From the NCBI RefSeq assembly GCF_900105345.1, contig NZ_FNSN01000003.1, forward strand, positions 2,046,001 to 2,110,000: DNA of 64,000 bases, in the 5' to 3' direction. The notes beneath the pieces were generated by a model. That model saw nothing but the letters and a program-made list of their open reading frames with translations. It was not told where the DNA came from and searched no databases. Position numbers and translations under genes: made by a program. Each line of letters begins with the position of its first letter. Positions within the stretch are counted from its first letter, which is position 1. This document shows, in pieces, positions 7,620 to 19,099 of the stretch. The DNA is from Arthrobacter woluwensis. Its GTDB lineage: Bacteria; Actinomycetota; Actinomycetes; Actinomycetales; Micrococcaceae.

Positions 7620-8956
7620 ACCCACACTCCGCAGAGCAGACCGTCACTCTCACCCTGGGACCCGTCGCGCACGGCGGTCACACGGTGGCCCGCCACGACG
7701 CGCGCGTCGTGTTCGTCCGCCACGGTCTGCCGGGGGAGCAGGTGCGGGTCCGCCTGACCGAGTCGGCTCCGGACGCCCGCTTCTGGCGTGGAGACGTCGT
7801 CGAGGTCCTGGATGCATCGCCCGACCGCCAGGACCACCCGTGGCGGCAGGCATCCGCCCTCGAGGCCGCGCGGACTTCCGCGCAGCCTCTGGGCGGGGCG
7901 GAGTTCGGCCACGCGACCCTGCCCGCGCAGCGACGCCTCAAGGAGGCGGTCCTCGCGGAGCAGCTTCAGCGTCTGGCGGGTCTGGACCGGAGCACCGTGG
8001 TGGAGGCCGTGGAGGACGACGCCGGCCAGGGCCTGCACTGGCGGACCAGGATGGCGTTCGCCGTGACGGCGGACGGTCGCCTCGGCATGCACGCTCACCG
8101 CTCGGAGGAGGTGCTGCCCGTCGACTCCATGCCGCTCGCCTCCGAGGCGATCGTCGATCTCGGCCTGTGGAACCACCTCTGGAAGGGCGTCACCCGCGTC
8201 GAGGTGGCGGCTCCGGCGAACGGCTCGCAGCCTCTGGTGATCCTCTGGCCGGAGGAGGCGCTGGGGGAGAAGGAGCAGGGCAGAGCGCTCAATCGTGCCG
8301 TCGCGCAGATCCCGGACGGCGTTTCGGTGGCCGTGATGGACCCGGTCAGCAAGCAGCTGCTGCGCTGGCGGGGCCGGTCCTGGGTGCGGGAGAGCGTGAA
8401 CGGCTTCGAGTACCGCGTGACCGGTGAAGGCTTCTGGCAGATCCACCGCCGCGCGCCGCAGACGCTCATGGACGCCGTCACCGGTTTCCTGGGTGAGGGC
8501 GGCTTCCTCCGTGAAGGTGCCTCCGTCGCCGACCTGTACGCCGGAGCAGGCCTGTTCACCGCCCCGCTGGCCCAGGCCGTGGGCGAGAACGGTGCGGTGC
8601 TGTCGGTGGAGGGCGCGCCTGGGACCAGCCGTGACGCGCGGAAGAACTTCCACGGGCAGCGACATGTCGAGATCGTCCAGGGGAAGGTCGAACGCGTGCT
8701 GCGGCAGCGGCCCCGGCGGCTCGACGCCGTCGTGCTCGACCCGCCGCGCGCAGGCGCCGGCCGGACCGTGGTGCAGCAATTGGCCGAGTCCGGCCCCCGT
8801 GCCATCGCCTACGTGTCCTGCGACCCGGCGTCGTTCGCCCGCGATGTGAAGTTCTTCGAGGGGGAGGGCTGGGAGCTCGCCGGACTGCGGGCCTTCGACC
8901 TGTACCCCCATACGCACCACCTCGAGACGGTCGGCCTGCTCCTGCCGAAGGGCTGA
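7616..8956 (+). CDS. SAM-dependent RNA (uracil-5-)-methyltransferase, TRAM domain, RlmCD/TrmA type
   Basis: 446-residue enzyme. Residues 1-60 form a TRAM RNA-binding domain (TLTLGPVAHGGHTVARHDARVVFVRHGLPGE). The C-terminal half is a Rossmann methyltransferase with motif ADLYAGAGLFTAPL, the VLDPPRAGAG motif, the catalytic nucleophile C402 in YVSCDPASFARD and the closing DLYPHTHHLETV. It should transfer a methyl group from SAM to C5 of a uridine in 23S rRNA or tRNA; the exact site cannot be read from sequence. The Fe-S cysteines of RlmD are not evident, so an RlmCD or Rv2689c-like role is more likely. The GTG start overlaps the transporter stop (GTGA). Confidence 0.88.
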   Translation: MNPHSAEQTVTLTLGPVAHGGHTVARHDARVVFVRHGLPGEQVRVRLTESAPDARFWRGDVVEVLDASPDRQDHPWRQASALEAARTSAQPLGGAEFGHATLPAQRRLKEAVLAEQLQRLAGLDRSTVVEAVEDDAGQGLHWRTRMAFAVTADGRLGMHAHRSEEVLPVDSMPLASEAIVDLGLWNHLWKGVTRVEVAAPANGSQPLVILWPEEALGEKEQGRALNRAVAQIPDGVSVAVMDPVSKQLLRWRGRSWVRESVNGFEYRVTGEGFWQIHRRAPQTLMDAVTGFLGEGGFLREGASVADLYAGAGLFTAPLAQAVGENGAVLSVEGAPGTSRDARKNFHGQRHVEIVQGKVERVLRQRPRRLDAVVLDPPRAGAGRTVVQQLAESGPRAIAYVSCDPASFARDVKFFEGEGWELAGLRAFDLYPHTHHLETVGLLLPKG

Positions 8957-9038
8957 CGTCCCGGACCATTGCGGGGTGCTGACACCGGGTGTAGCTTGAC
9001 CGTGGGGCGCCATGGCGGCGCCGCGAAAGGAGCCCGTC

Positions 9039-9449
9039 ATGTCCTCGAACCTCAACCCGTATCTGAACTTCCAGGACAACGCCCGGCAGGCCATGGAGTT
9101 CTATCAGGGCGCGCTCGGCGGCGAGCTGACGCTCAACACCTTCGGTGAATTCCACGCGTCGGATGATCCCGCCGAGGCCGACAAGATCATGCACGCCCTG
9201 CTCAAGACCCCGGCCGGCTTCACGCTGATGGCGGCGGACACGCCGAACCAGATGCAGTTCACGGGTCACGCCGGGTTCTCGGTGAGCCTCTCGGGTGACG
9301 ACGCGGCGGAGTTGCAGGGCTACTGGGACGCGCTCTCCGAGGGTGGACAGGTGGTCATGCCGCTCGAACGGCAGATCTGGGGCGACACCTTCGGCATGGT
9401 GGTGGACCGGTTCGGCGTCACGTGGATGGTCAACATCGCCGGTCAGTGA
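9039..9449 (+). CDS. VOC family (PhnB/glyoxalase-like) protein
   Basis: 136-residue protein (MSSNLNPYLNFQDNARQAMEFYQGALGGEL...). The pattern of N-terminal beta strand, AMEFYQ helix, and the late QIWGDTFGMVVDRFGVTWMVNI strand is typical of PhnB-like VOC proteins (formerly 3-demethylubiquinone-9 3-methyltransferase fold). Members are small beta-alpha-beta-beta-beta proteins, often of unknown substrate. The metal-ligand pattern looks degenerate, so I would not claim an enzymatic activity. GAAAGGA lies 7 bases before the ATG. A single gene, with its own TAGCTT -10-like element about 45 bases upstream. Confidence 0.85.
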   Translation: MSSNLNPYLNFQDNARQAMEFYQGALGGELTLNTFGEFHASDDPAEADKIMHALLKTPAGFTLMAADTPNQMQFTGHAGFSVSLSGDDAAELQGYWDALSEGGQVVMPLERQIWGDTFGMVVDRFGVTWMVNIAGQ

Positions 9450-9478
9450 GGAATCCGGCGGGTGACGCGCCAGTCCGG

Positions 9479-9497
9479 AACGGTTAGGCAGACCTAA
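9479..9497. promoter_or_regulatory. Candidate iron box (IdeR/DtxR operator) upstream of aconitase
   Basis: The 19 bases match the consensus TTAGGTTAGGCTAACCTAA at 14 positions by eye. The right 14 bases are TTAGGCAGACCTAA, an inverted repeat TTAGG-N4-CCTAA. It lies about 60 bases before the acn start and overlaps a TAGCAT -10-like element at 9499-9504. Confidence 0.45.
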
Positions 9498-9555
9498 CTA
9501 GCATGCGTTCTGTGACGCGACAAAGATGAAAGTGTTGCGAGAGGAGTCCTGCTAT

Positions 9556-12387
<2,832 letters not shown>

Positions 12388-12406
12388 CGTCCGTACGTTC
12401 CGGATC

Positions 12407-12442
12407 GGAAGACCCCGCCACCTGAGGGTGGCGGGGTCTTCC
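12407..12442 (+). terminator. Rho-independent terminator of acnA
   Basis: 16-bp perfect stem (12407-12422 with 12427-12442), TGAG loop, followed by GTTTCC, 20 bases after the acn stop. Confidence 0.85.
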
Positions 12443-12523
12443 GTTTCCGGCGAAGTCAGGGCGTCTCCCTGTCCGGGGAGGCGGTAAAGTGGGAGAGCAC
12501 AACCGGCGGGAGAAGGAGGGCCC

Positions 12524-14497
12524 TTGGGCATCTTGGAAGGAATCCGGGAACCGCATGATCTGCAGCGGCTGAACCAGGACCAGCTGGCACCCCTCGCGGC
12601 GGAGATCCGCGAGTTCCTCATCAGCAACGTCTCGCAGACGGGCGGACACCTCGGTCCCAATCTGGGAGTGGTGGAACTGACCATCGCCCTGCACCGGGTC
12701 TTCGATTCGCCCGTGGACTCCATCGTCTTCGACACCGGGCACCAGTCCTATGTGCACAAGTTGCTGACCGGACGGCAGGATTTCGCCACCCTCCGGCAGC
12801 AGGGCGGTCTCTCGGGTTACCCGGACCGCGGCGAATCCGAGCACGACATCGTCGAATCCTCGCATGCGTCCTCGTCCCTCTCCTGGGCCGACGGGATCTC
12901 CCGCGCCCGCAAGTTGCGCGGCGAGACGGACCGCTACACGGTCGCCGTGATCGGCGACGGCGCCCTGACCGGCGGCATGGCCTGGGAGGCCCTGAACAAC
13001 ATCGCGGCCGACAAGGACCGCAAGGTGGTCATCGTCGTCAACGACAACGGCCGCTCCTACGCTCCGACCGTGGGCGGTTTCGCCGACTACCTCGCCTCGC
13101 TGCGTCCCACGATCGACGCCTTGCGCGCCAAGCCCGGCTATGAGGGCGCCATGACCTGGTGGAAGACGCGCCTGCAGGAGGGCGGCCCCGTCGGCCAGTT
13201 CACCTACAAGAGTCTGCACGCCGCGAAGAAGGGCGTGAAGGACTGGTGGGCGCCCCAGGGCATGTTCGAGGACCTGGGCCTGAAGTACATCGGCCCCGTG
13301 GACGGCCATGACGAGGCGGCCGTCGAGGAGGCGCTGCGACTCGCCCGGAACTTCGGCGGACCGGTGCTGGTGCACACGATCACCGAGAAGGGGCGCGGCT
13401 ACGCGCCCGCCCGCGCCGATGAGGCTGACCAGTTCCACGCCGTCGGCGTCATCGACCCGGAGACCGGCTTGCCGACCTCCAGTGGCGGCGCCCGTTCGTG
13501 GACCAGCGTCTTCGGCGAGGAGATCGCCGCGATCGCGGACGAGCGGGACGACATCGTCGGCATCACCGGCGCCATGCTGATTCCGGTGGGCCTCAGCGAG
13601 ATGGCGGCCCGCCACCCTGACCGCGTGATCGACGTCGGCATCGCCGAGCAGCACGCGGTCACCATGGCGGCCGGGCTGGCTTTCGGTGGCCTGCACCCCG
13701 TGGTCGCCGTGTACGCGACCTTCCTGAACCGTGCTTTCGACCAGCTGCTGATGGATGTCGCCCTGCACAAGGCCGGGGTGACCCTGGTGCTCGACCGCGC
13801 AGGCGTGACCGGTCCCGACGGGCCCAGCCACCACGGCATGTGGGACATGGCCATGGTCCAGACCGTGCCGGGCCTGCACCTCGCGGCGCCCCGCGATGCG
13901 AGCCGTCTCCGGGAGGAGCTGCGCGAAGCGGTCGCGATCGACGACGCGCCCAGTGTGGTGCGCTTCTCCAAGGGCGCGGTGGGTCCCGAGGTCAACGCCG
14001 TGGAACGGCTCAAGGACGGCGTGGACGTGCTCGCCCGGCCCGAGGACGGGCAGCTGGAGAACGACGTGCTCCTCATCTCGGTGGGCGCCCTGAGCGAGCT
14101 GACCCTCGAAGTGGGGGAGCGCCTCGCCGCCCACGGCATCACGTCCACCGTGGTCGACCCCCGCTGGGTCCTTCCCGTGCCCCGCTCGATCATCGCCCTC
14201 GCCGCGCGCCATCGTCTGGTCGTGTGCCTGGAGGACGGCGTCCGCGCGGGTGGCGTCGGGTCCAGGATCCGCCAGGAGATGCGGGCCGCCGGCGTCGACA
14301 CCGCGCTGAACGAGGTCGGGCTTCCAGCGGAGTTCCTCGCGCACGGCACGCGCGGCGAAGTCCTCGAGCGCGTCGGCCTCACGGCGCAGCAGGTGACGCA
14401 CGACGTCGTCGCGCAGGTCCTCGGCACGAAGGTCCCCTTCGCGCGGCCTCTCCCCGGTCAGCAGGCGCCCAGCACGGGAAGCATTCCCGCACTGTGA
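12524..14497 (+). CDS. dxs: 1-deoxy-D-xylulose-5-phosphate synthase
   Basis: 657-residue thiamine-diphosphate enzyme. It condenses pyruvate with glyceraldehyde 3-phosphate to DXP, the entry step of the MEP isoprenoid pathway. The ThDP motif [16 protein letters not shown] is near residues 143-158. The transketolase-type pyrimidine-binding domain covers about 320-490 ([20 protein letters not shown]), and a C-terminal transketolase domain follows. The start is TTG at 12524, supported by GAGAAGGAGG 6 bases upstream and by the family N terminus [22 protein letters not shown] -10 element lies at about 12485. The stop overlaps the DUF402 gene by 4 bases (GTGA). Confidence 0.96.
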   Translation: MGILEGIREPHDLQRLNQDQLAPLAAEIREFLISNVSQTGGHLGPNLGVVELTIALHRVFDSPVDSIVFDTGHQSYVHKLLTGRQDFATLRQQGGLSGYPDRGESEHDIVESSHASSSLSWADGISRARKLRGETDRYTVAVIGDGALTGGMAWEALNNIAADKDRKVVIVVNDNGRSYAPTVGGFADYLASLRPTIDALRAKPGYEGAMTWWKTRLQEGGPVGQFTYKSLHAAKKGVKDWWAPQGMFEDLGLKYIGPVDGHDEAAVEEALRLARNFGGPVLVHTITEKGRGYAPARADEADQFHAVGVIDPETGLPTSSGGARSWTSVFGEEIAAIADERDDIVGITGAMLIPVGLSEMAARHPDRVIDVGIAEQHAVTMAAGLAFGGLHPVVAVYATFLNRAFDQLLMDVALHKAGVTLVLDRAGVTGPDGPSHHGMWDMAMVQTVPGLHLAAPRDASRLREELREAVAIDDAPSVVRFSKGAVGPEVNAVERLKDGVDVLARPEDGQLENDVLLISVGALSELTLEVGERLAAHGITSTVVDPRWVLPVPRSIIALAARHRLVVCLEDGVRAGGVGSRIRQEMRAAGVDTALNEVGLPAEFLAHGTRGEVLERVGLTAQQVTHDVVAQVLGTKVPFARPLPGQQAPSTGSIPAL

Positions 14498-15114
14498 CGG
14501 CCGGATCCGTCCGGGAGCCGCTCGAGGTGGCTCCCGGTGAGCTCGTCGTCGCGCGCAACCAAAAATGGGACGGCACCGCCCATTGGGTGGTGCCGGGCCG
14601 ATACCTCGGCGAGGACGACCACGGCTGGTGGGTCTACCAGGCCAAGGGCGAGTTCTGCTCCCGGCCCGGCGCGGCGTTCTACACCCGGAGCCACAACGTC
14701 CTGCTCGTGCCCCGCGTGGGCGAATGGGTCGCGACCTTCTACGACGAGACGCACCCCGGCGATGTCCGGGTGTACGTGGACATGGCGGTCGGACACGAGT
14801 TCAAGCGCATCAGGCCCGCCGTGACCGAGTTCCACGTGGTGGACATGGACCTTGATGTGATCCTGCTCGCCGACGGCACGAGCTACGTCGACGATGAGGA
14901 TGAGTTCGCCGAGCGACGTGTCAGTATGCACTATCCGACCTGGCTGGTGGAGACGACGGAGAGCTCCTGCCGCCACGTCCTGGCCGCCGTCGAGGCACGC
15001 GAAGCGCCCTTTGTGGACGTCGCGGACACGTGGCTGGCCCGGGGCCTGGAGGCCACCCGGACCGGTGCATGGCATGATGACTGGATCCCAGAAGACGGAG
15101 AGAACGATGAATGA
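14494..15114 (+). CDS. DUF402 domain protein
   Basis: 206-residue protein with the DUF402/FomD-like barrel: [41 protein letters not shown], and the acidic patch [28 protein letters not shown], where conserved acidic residues bind divalent cations in characterised relatives. Those relatives include nucleoside diphosphate and triphosphate phosphatases and FomD. Substrate cannot be read here. GTG at 14494 overlaps the dxs stop and is probably translationally coupled to it. The 3' end overlaps the next gene by 8 bases. Confidence 0.78.
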   Translation: MTAGSVREPLEVAPGELVVARNQKWDGTAHWVVPGRYLGEDDHGWWVYQAKGEFCSRPGAAFYTRSHNVLLVPRVGEWVATFYDETHPGDVRVYVDMAVGHEFKRIRPAVTEFHVVDMDLDVILLADGTSYVDDEDEFAERRVSMHYPTWLVETTESSCRHVLAAVEAREAPFVDVADTWLARGLEATRTGAWHDDWIPEDGENDE

Positions 15115-15667
15115 ACTGCTGCGCGCCTACCGGCGTGACGAGGACGGCGTCCTCAGCTTCCGCGAGGCCTGGTACGAGCAGGAGGAAGGCGTGGTCGTGG
15201 TCAACCACGGCGTCGTCGGCCATGTGAGCAAGGACGACGTGCAGTCCGTCGAGTCGGATGAGGCCGCCGTCGCGCTGCTGGAGGCTTTCAGCGCGCAGTG
15301 CGCCGAGGACGGCTTCGCCGAGATCCCCGTCGAGGAGCAGCACTGGGTCGTCGCCCAGTTCGCGCTGAAGACGAAGGGCGGCACCGAACGCGACCGCTAC
15401 CTGGAGCGCTCCGCCGTCGCCGCGCTGACCGGTCACTTCGCGTGGCGCGGCCTGGGCGTGGTGGACCGGAGCACCATCGAGAACGGCAAGCTCAACATCT
15501 TCCTGGTCTCGCCCGAGCCGTCCAAAGCGGTCAAGGCTGTGGTGTCGGTGGCTCGCGAAGCAGACCTGGACCCGACCAAGTTGACCGTCGGCGTCGCGCC
15601 GTACTCGGAGCCCGAGGCCCTCAAGCGCCGCCACCCGGCGGGCGCCGGAGCGCCGTTCAGCCTCTGA
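15107..15667 (+). CDS. Conserved hypothetical protein coupled to dxs and DUF402
   Basis: 186-residue soluble, acidic protein that I do not recognise. It has no signal peptide, membrane segment or nucleotide-binding motif. The N-terminal 40 residues (RDEDGVLSFREAWYEQEEGVVVVNHGVVGHV) look like a WGR-like or small beta domain, and the rest alternates helices and strands. ATG at 15107 follows GGAGAGAACG and overlaps the DUF402 gene by 8 bases, so dxs, DUF402 and this gene form a tight translational unit. It may share a function with DUF402; none is known to me. Confidence 0.7.
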   Translation: MNELLRAYRRDEDGVLSFREAWYEQEEGVVVVNHGVVGHVSKDDVQSVESDEAAVALLEAFSAQCAEDGFAEIPVEEQHWVVAQFALKTKGGTERDRYLERSAVAALTGHFAWRGLGVVDRSTIENGKLNIFLVSPEPSKAVKAVVSVAREADLDPTKLTVGVAPYSEPEALKRRHPAGAGAPFSL

Positions 15668-15737
15668 GCCCTCCGCGCCTCCGCTCAGGCCCTTCCGGTG
15701 TGTCCGGAGGGGCCTGAGCGCTGCCAGGAGCATTCGA

Positions 15738-15752
15738 TAGGCTGGCACCATG
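15738..15752 (+). promoter_or_regulatory. Promoter -10 of the aldo/keto reductase gene, leaderless type
   Basis: TAGGCT at 15738-15743, 6 bases, then the ATG at 15750. No Shine-Dalgarno sequence is present. Confidence 0.55.
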
Positions 15753-16727
15753 ACTGAATACCGCAGATTGGGAACATCCGGACTCGTCGTCTCCACCATC
15801 GGCCTGGGGTGCAACAACCTCGGCCGGCCGAACACGCCGAGTTTCACCCAGGAAGGCACGGACACCGTCATCCACGCGGCGCTCGACGCGGGCGTCACGC
15901 TTTTCGATGTCGCGGACGTCTACGGCGCGACGCCGGGCCTCAGCGAAGAGATGCTGGGCAAGGCCCTGGGGGACCGGCGCTCCGAAGTGGTCCTGGCGAC
16001 CAAGTTCGGCATGGACTTGAACGGCGCCAACGGCGCGGACTTCGGCGCTCGTGGCTCGCGCCGCTACATCGTCAACGCCGTGGAGGCGTCCCTGAGGCGC
16101 CTCGGCACCGACTGGATCGACCTGTACCAGTTCCACACCCCGGACGACGGGACCCCCGTCGAGGAGACGCTCCGTGCCCTCGATGACCTGGTGACCGCCG
16201 GTAAGGTCCGGTACATCGGGCACTCGAACCGTGCGGGCTGGCAGATCGCCGAGGCGGAGTTCCTGGCGCACTCGCTCGGCACGGAGCGGTTCATCTCGAG
16301 TCAGAACCACTACAACCTGCTGGACCGCCGAGCCGAACTCGAAGTCCTGCCGGCCGCGCGGGCCTACGGACTCGGGGTCCTGCCGTACTTCCCGCTCGCC
16401 AACGGTTTCCTCACCGGCAAGTACGCGCCGGACCGCGTGCCCGAGGGCTCCCGTCTCAGCCACACGCGCCAGAACATGGTGCGCGACGCCGACTGGGAGC
16501 AGATGGCCAAGTACTCGGAGTTCGCCCGGGAACGCGGGCTCACCGAGGTCGAGGTGGCCTTCGCGTGGCTCCTGGCCCAGGAGCCCGTCAGCAGCGTGAT
16601 CGCCGGCGCGACCAAGGTCGAGCAGATCCAGCAGAACGCTCGGGCCGTCGAGGCGCGGCTGAGCCCCGAGGATCTGGCCGTCCTGGACGAGATCTTCCCG
16701 CCTGTGCCCAAGGTGGCCCTCTTCTAG
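15750..16727 (+). CDS. Aldo/keto reductase
   Basis: 325-residue NADPH-dependent (beta/alpha)8 oxidoreductase of the AKR superfamily. The catalytic tetrad is visible: Asp and Tyr in DVADVYGATPGLSEEMLG (about 50-68), Lys in VVLATKFG (about 82) and His in YQFHTPDD (about 130). The cofactor end shows SSVIAGATKVEQIQQN. It resembles the YajO/general-stress AKR group; the physiological substrate is unknown. The ATG at 15750 is placed by the leaderless promoter. It converges on fadB across a strong hairpin. Confidence 0.93.
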   Translation: MTEYRRLGTSGLVVSTIGLGCNNLGRPNTPSFTQEGTDTVIHAALDAGVTLFDVADVYGATPGLSEEMLGKALGDRRSEVVLATKFGMDLNGANGADFGARGSRRYIVNAVEASLRRLGTDWIDLYQFHTPDDGTPVEETLRALDDLVTAGKVRYIGHSNRAGWQIAEAEFLAHSLGTERFISSQNHYNLLDRRAELEVLPAARAYGLGVLPYFPLANGFLTGKYAPDRVPEGSRLSHTRQNMVRDADWEQMAKYSEFARERGLTEVEVAFAWLLAQEPVSSVIAGATKVEQIQQNARAVEARLSPEDLAVLDEIFPPVPKVALF

Positions 16728-16769
16728 CCTCTGCTGATCTCGGCGCTTCGCACGGCCCAGCACATCCCG

Positions 16770-16837
16770 TCGACTGCTCCATAGGATTCCCTTCCAGGGG
16801 GATTCCGCCCGGAAAAGGCATCCTGTGGAGCAGTCGA
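16770..16837. repeat. Imperfect 68-base palindrome downstream of the aldo/keto reductase
   Basis: Outer arms TCGACTGCTCCA (16770-16781) and TGGAGCAGTCGA (16826-16837) are perfect. Pairing continues inward as AGGAT/ATCCT with single mismatches. The inner part CCAGGGGGATTCCGCCCGG can fold on itself. It is unlike the two GTGAGTCCGCT palindromes elsewhere and is not the gene terminator, which lies 60 bases further on. Confidence 0.6.
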
Positions 16838-16896
16838 TCGCACGTGGGGCCCGGTGAGGGCCTGCGGTGGGGAGCACTGGGCAGAACAACGCCAGC

Positions 16897-16946
16897 ACGA
16901 CGACGAAGGGGACGGCACCCGCTGGTGCCGTCCCCTTCGTCGTCGT
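16897..16946. terminator. Bidirectional terminator between the aldo/keto reductase and fadB genes
   Basis: Perfect 23-bp stem (16897-16919 with 16924-16946) with loop CGCT at the convergent junction. The stem base is again ACGACGACG/CGTCGTCGT with no U tract. Confidence 0.85.
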
Positions 16947-16978
16947 CCCCTCCGCCCGCTCGGCTCGGGGTGAGTGGC

Positions 16979-19099
16979 TCAGGCCGCGTGGAACCGCTTG
17001 CCGTTGACCCGCTCGGAGGCGCCCACCCGGTCCAGGTACGGCGTGATGCCGCCCAGGAACATGGGCCAGCCGGCACCGAGGATCATGCAGAGGTCGATGT
17101 CCTCGGGACCCGCGACCACACCCTCTTCGAGCATGAGGCCGATCTCCTCCGCCAGCGCGTCCTGGGTTCGTGTGAGGACCTCTTCCGACGTCGACGGGTT
17201 GTCCCCGAACGTCATCAGGGCCAGCACGCGCTCCGGGATCTCCTGGCCGCCGTCGTCGGTCGGGGCCCAGAGGCCCTTCACGCCGTTGTCGATCAGGGCC
17301 TGGAGGTTGGCCGAGACCGTGAAGCGGTCGCCGAAGGCCGCGTGCAGGGATTCCTGCACGTGCTGCGCGACCGGCAGGCCGACCATGGCGCCGAGGGTGA
17401 ACGGCGTCATCGGCAGGCCCATGGGGCGCAGCGCGTTGTCCGCGACGTCGGCCGGAGTGCCCTCGTCGAAGGCGGCCGTCACTTCGCCCATGAGCCGCAG
17501 GAGGACGCGGTTCACCACGAAGGCGGCGGCGTCCTTGACGAGCACGGCGCTCTTCTTCAGGTTCTTGGCCAGCTGGAACGCCGTGGCCAGGGTCTCGTCC
17601 GAGGTCTTCGGCGCCCGCACGATCTCCAGCAGCGGCATGACCGCCACCGGGTTGAAGAAGTGGAAGCCGACGAGCCGTTCCGGGTGCTCCAGATCGCGCG
17701 CCATCTCCGTGACGGACAGGCTGGAGGTGTTGGTGGCCAGGATGCACTCGGGGGAGACGATGGCCTCGACTTCCGCGAACACCTGCTTCTTGACGGAGAG
17801 CTCCTCGAACACCGCTTCGATCACGAAGTCGGCGTCGGCGAACGCCTGCTTGTCCACGGCGCCCGTGATGAGTGCCTTGGTCCGGTTCGCGGCGTCGGCG
17901 GACATCCGGCCCTTGGCCTGCAGCTTGTCGACTTCACCGTGGATGTAGGAGACGCCGCGGTCCACGCGTTCCTGGTCGATGTCCGTCATGACGACGGGCA
18001 CCTTGAGCTGCTTGGCGAAGAGCAGGGCGAGCTGGCCCGCCATGAGACCGGCGCCGACCACGCCCACCTTGGTGACAGGACGCGCCAGCTTGGCGTCCGG
18101 CGCCCCGGCCGGACGCTTGGCGCGCTTCTGCACCAGATCGAGGAACGCGTAGACCGTCGAGCGGAACTCACCGGTCTGCATGAGCCCGGCCAGGGCCTCG
18201 CACTCGGCCGCGGCGGACTCCTCCTGCGTCTGGGTGCGGTTGGCCTCGAGCAGGTCGAGGACCTTGCCGGGGGCCGGGGCCGCATCGGAGATCTTACGGC
18301 TCACGAAGGCGCGTCCGGCGTCGACCGCCGCCTGCCAGCGCTCGGCCACCTGCGGATCGGAGGCGTCGACGGCGTGCGTGCGTTCCGGCGTGACCTCGCC
18401 GCTGAGCACCTGGGCTGCCCAGGAGAGGGACTGCTCCAGGAAGTCGGCGGCGTCGAAGAGGGCGTCCGCGACGCCGAGCTCCAGGGCCTGCTTGCCGCTG
18501 AGCGTCCGGTTGTTGTTGAGCGGGTTCTCGATCATCACCTTGACGGCGTTCTCCGGCCCGATGAGGCGCGGCAGGAGATAGACGCCGCCCCAGCCCGGGA
18601 CGAGGCCCAGGAAGGCCTCGGGGAGGCCGAGGGCGCCCGCGGAGGCGCTGACCGTGCGGTACGTGGACTGAAGGGCGATCTCGAGACCGCCACCCAGGGC
18701 GAGGCCGTTGATGAACGCGAAGCTCGGCACCGGCAGGTTCCGCAGCAGTCCGTACACCTCATGACCCAGTTGGGCCATGGCCAGGCCGTGCTCCGGCTTG
18801 GAGATGGCGGAGACCGCGGTGAGGTCGGCGCCGGCCACCAGGAAGTACGGCTTCCCGGTGATGCCCACGGCCTGGATCTCGCCCTTGGAGGCACGCTCCG
18901 CCAGGGATTCGAGGATGTGCCCGAGCTCGAGGAGCGTGTTCGGGCCGAGCGTGGTCGGCTTGCGGTGGTCGAGCCCGTTGTCCAGGGTCACGAGCGCCAG
19001 GGTGCCGATGCCCGGCAGGGGCACGTCCTGGACCAGCGAGTGGGTCACCGTCTCCGTGCTGAAGAGCCCTGCGAGTTCCGTGAAATCGTCGAGACTCAT
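16979..19099 (-). CDS. Multifunctional fatty-acid oxidation protein (enoyl-CoA hydratase / 3-hydroxyacyl-CoA dehydrogenase), FadB type
   Basis: 706-residue alpha subunit of a beta-oxidation complex. The N-terminal crotonase domain (about 20-230) shows the oxyanion-hole segments VAGADLTAV and INGLALGGGLEIAL and the catalytic Glu region LPEAFLGLVPGWGG. A Rossmann NAD domain follows at about 340 (VGVVGAGLMAGQLALLFA), with the dehydrogenase signature VGFHFFNPVAVMPLLEIV containing the catalytic His. A C-terminal helical 3HCDH domain closes the protein. It hydrates enoyl-CoA and oxidises the 3-hydroxyacyl-CoA for the thiolase encoded just upstream, whose stop region overlaps its ATG (19097-19099). 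An operator in the shared promoter suggests fatty-acid control. Confidence 0.93.
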   Translation of the reverse strand: MSLDDFTELAGLFSTETVTHSLVQDVPLPGIGTLALVTLDNGLDHRKPTTLGPNTLLELGHILESLAERASKGEIQAVGITGKPYFLVAGADLTAVSAISKPEHGLAMAQLGHEVYGLLRNLPVPSFAFINGLALGGGLEIALQSTYRTVSASAGALGLPEAFLGLVPGWGGVYLLPRLIGPENAVKVMIENPLNNNRTLSGKQALELGVADALFDAADFLEQSLSWAAQVLSGEVTPERTHAVDASDPQVAERWQAAVDAGRAFVSRKISDAAPAPGKVLDLLEANRTQTQEESAAAECEALAGLMQTGEFRSTVYAFLDLVQKRAKRPAGAPDAKLARPVTKVGVVGAGLMAGQLALLFAKQLKVPVVMTDIDQERVDRGVSYIHGEVDKLQAKGRMSADAANRTKALITGAVDKQAFADADFVIEAVFEELSVKKQVFAEVEAIVSPECILATNTSSLSVTEMARDLEHPERLVGFHFFNPVAVMPLLEIVRAPKTSDETLATAFQLAKNLKKSAVLVKDAAAFVVNRVLLRLMGEVTAAFDEGTPADVADNALRPMGLPMTPFTLGAMVGLPVAQHVQESLHAAFGDRFTVSANLQALIDNGVKGLWAPTDDGGQEIPERVLALMTFGDNPSTSEEVLTRTQDALAEEIGLMLEEGVVAGPEDIDLCMILGAGWPMFLGGITPYLDRVGASERVNGKRFHAA

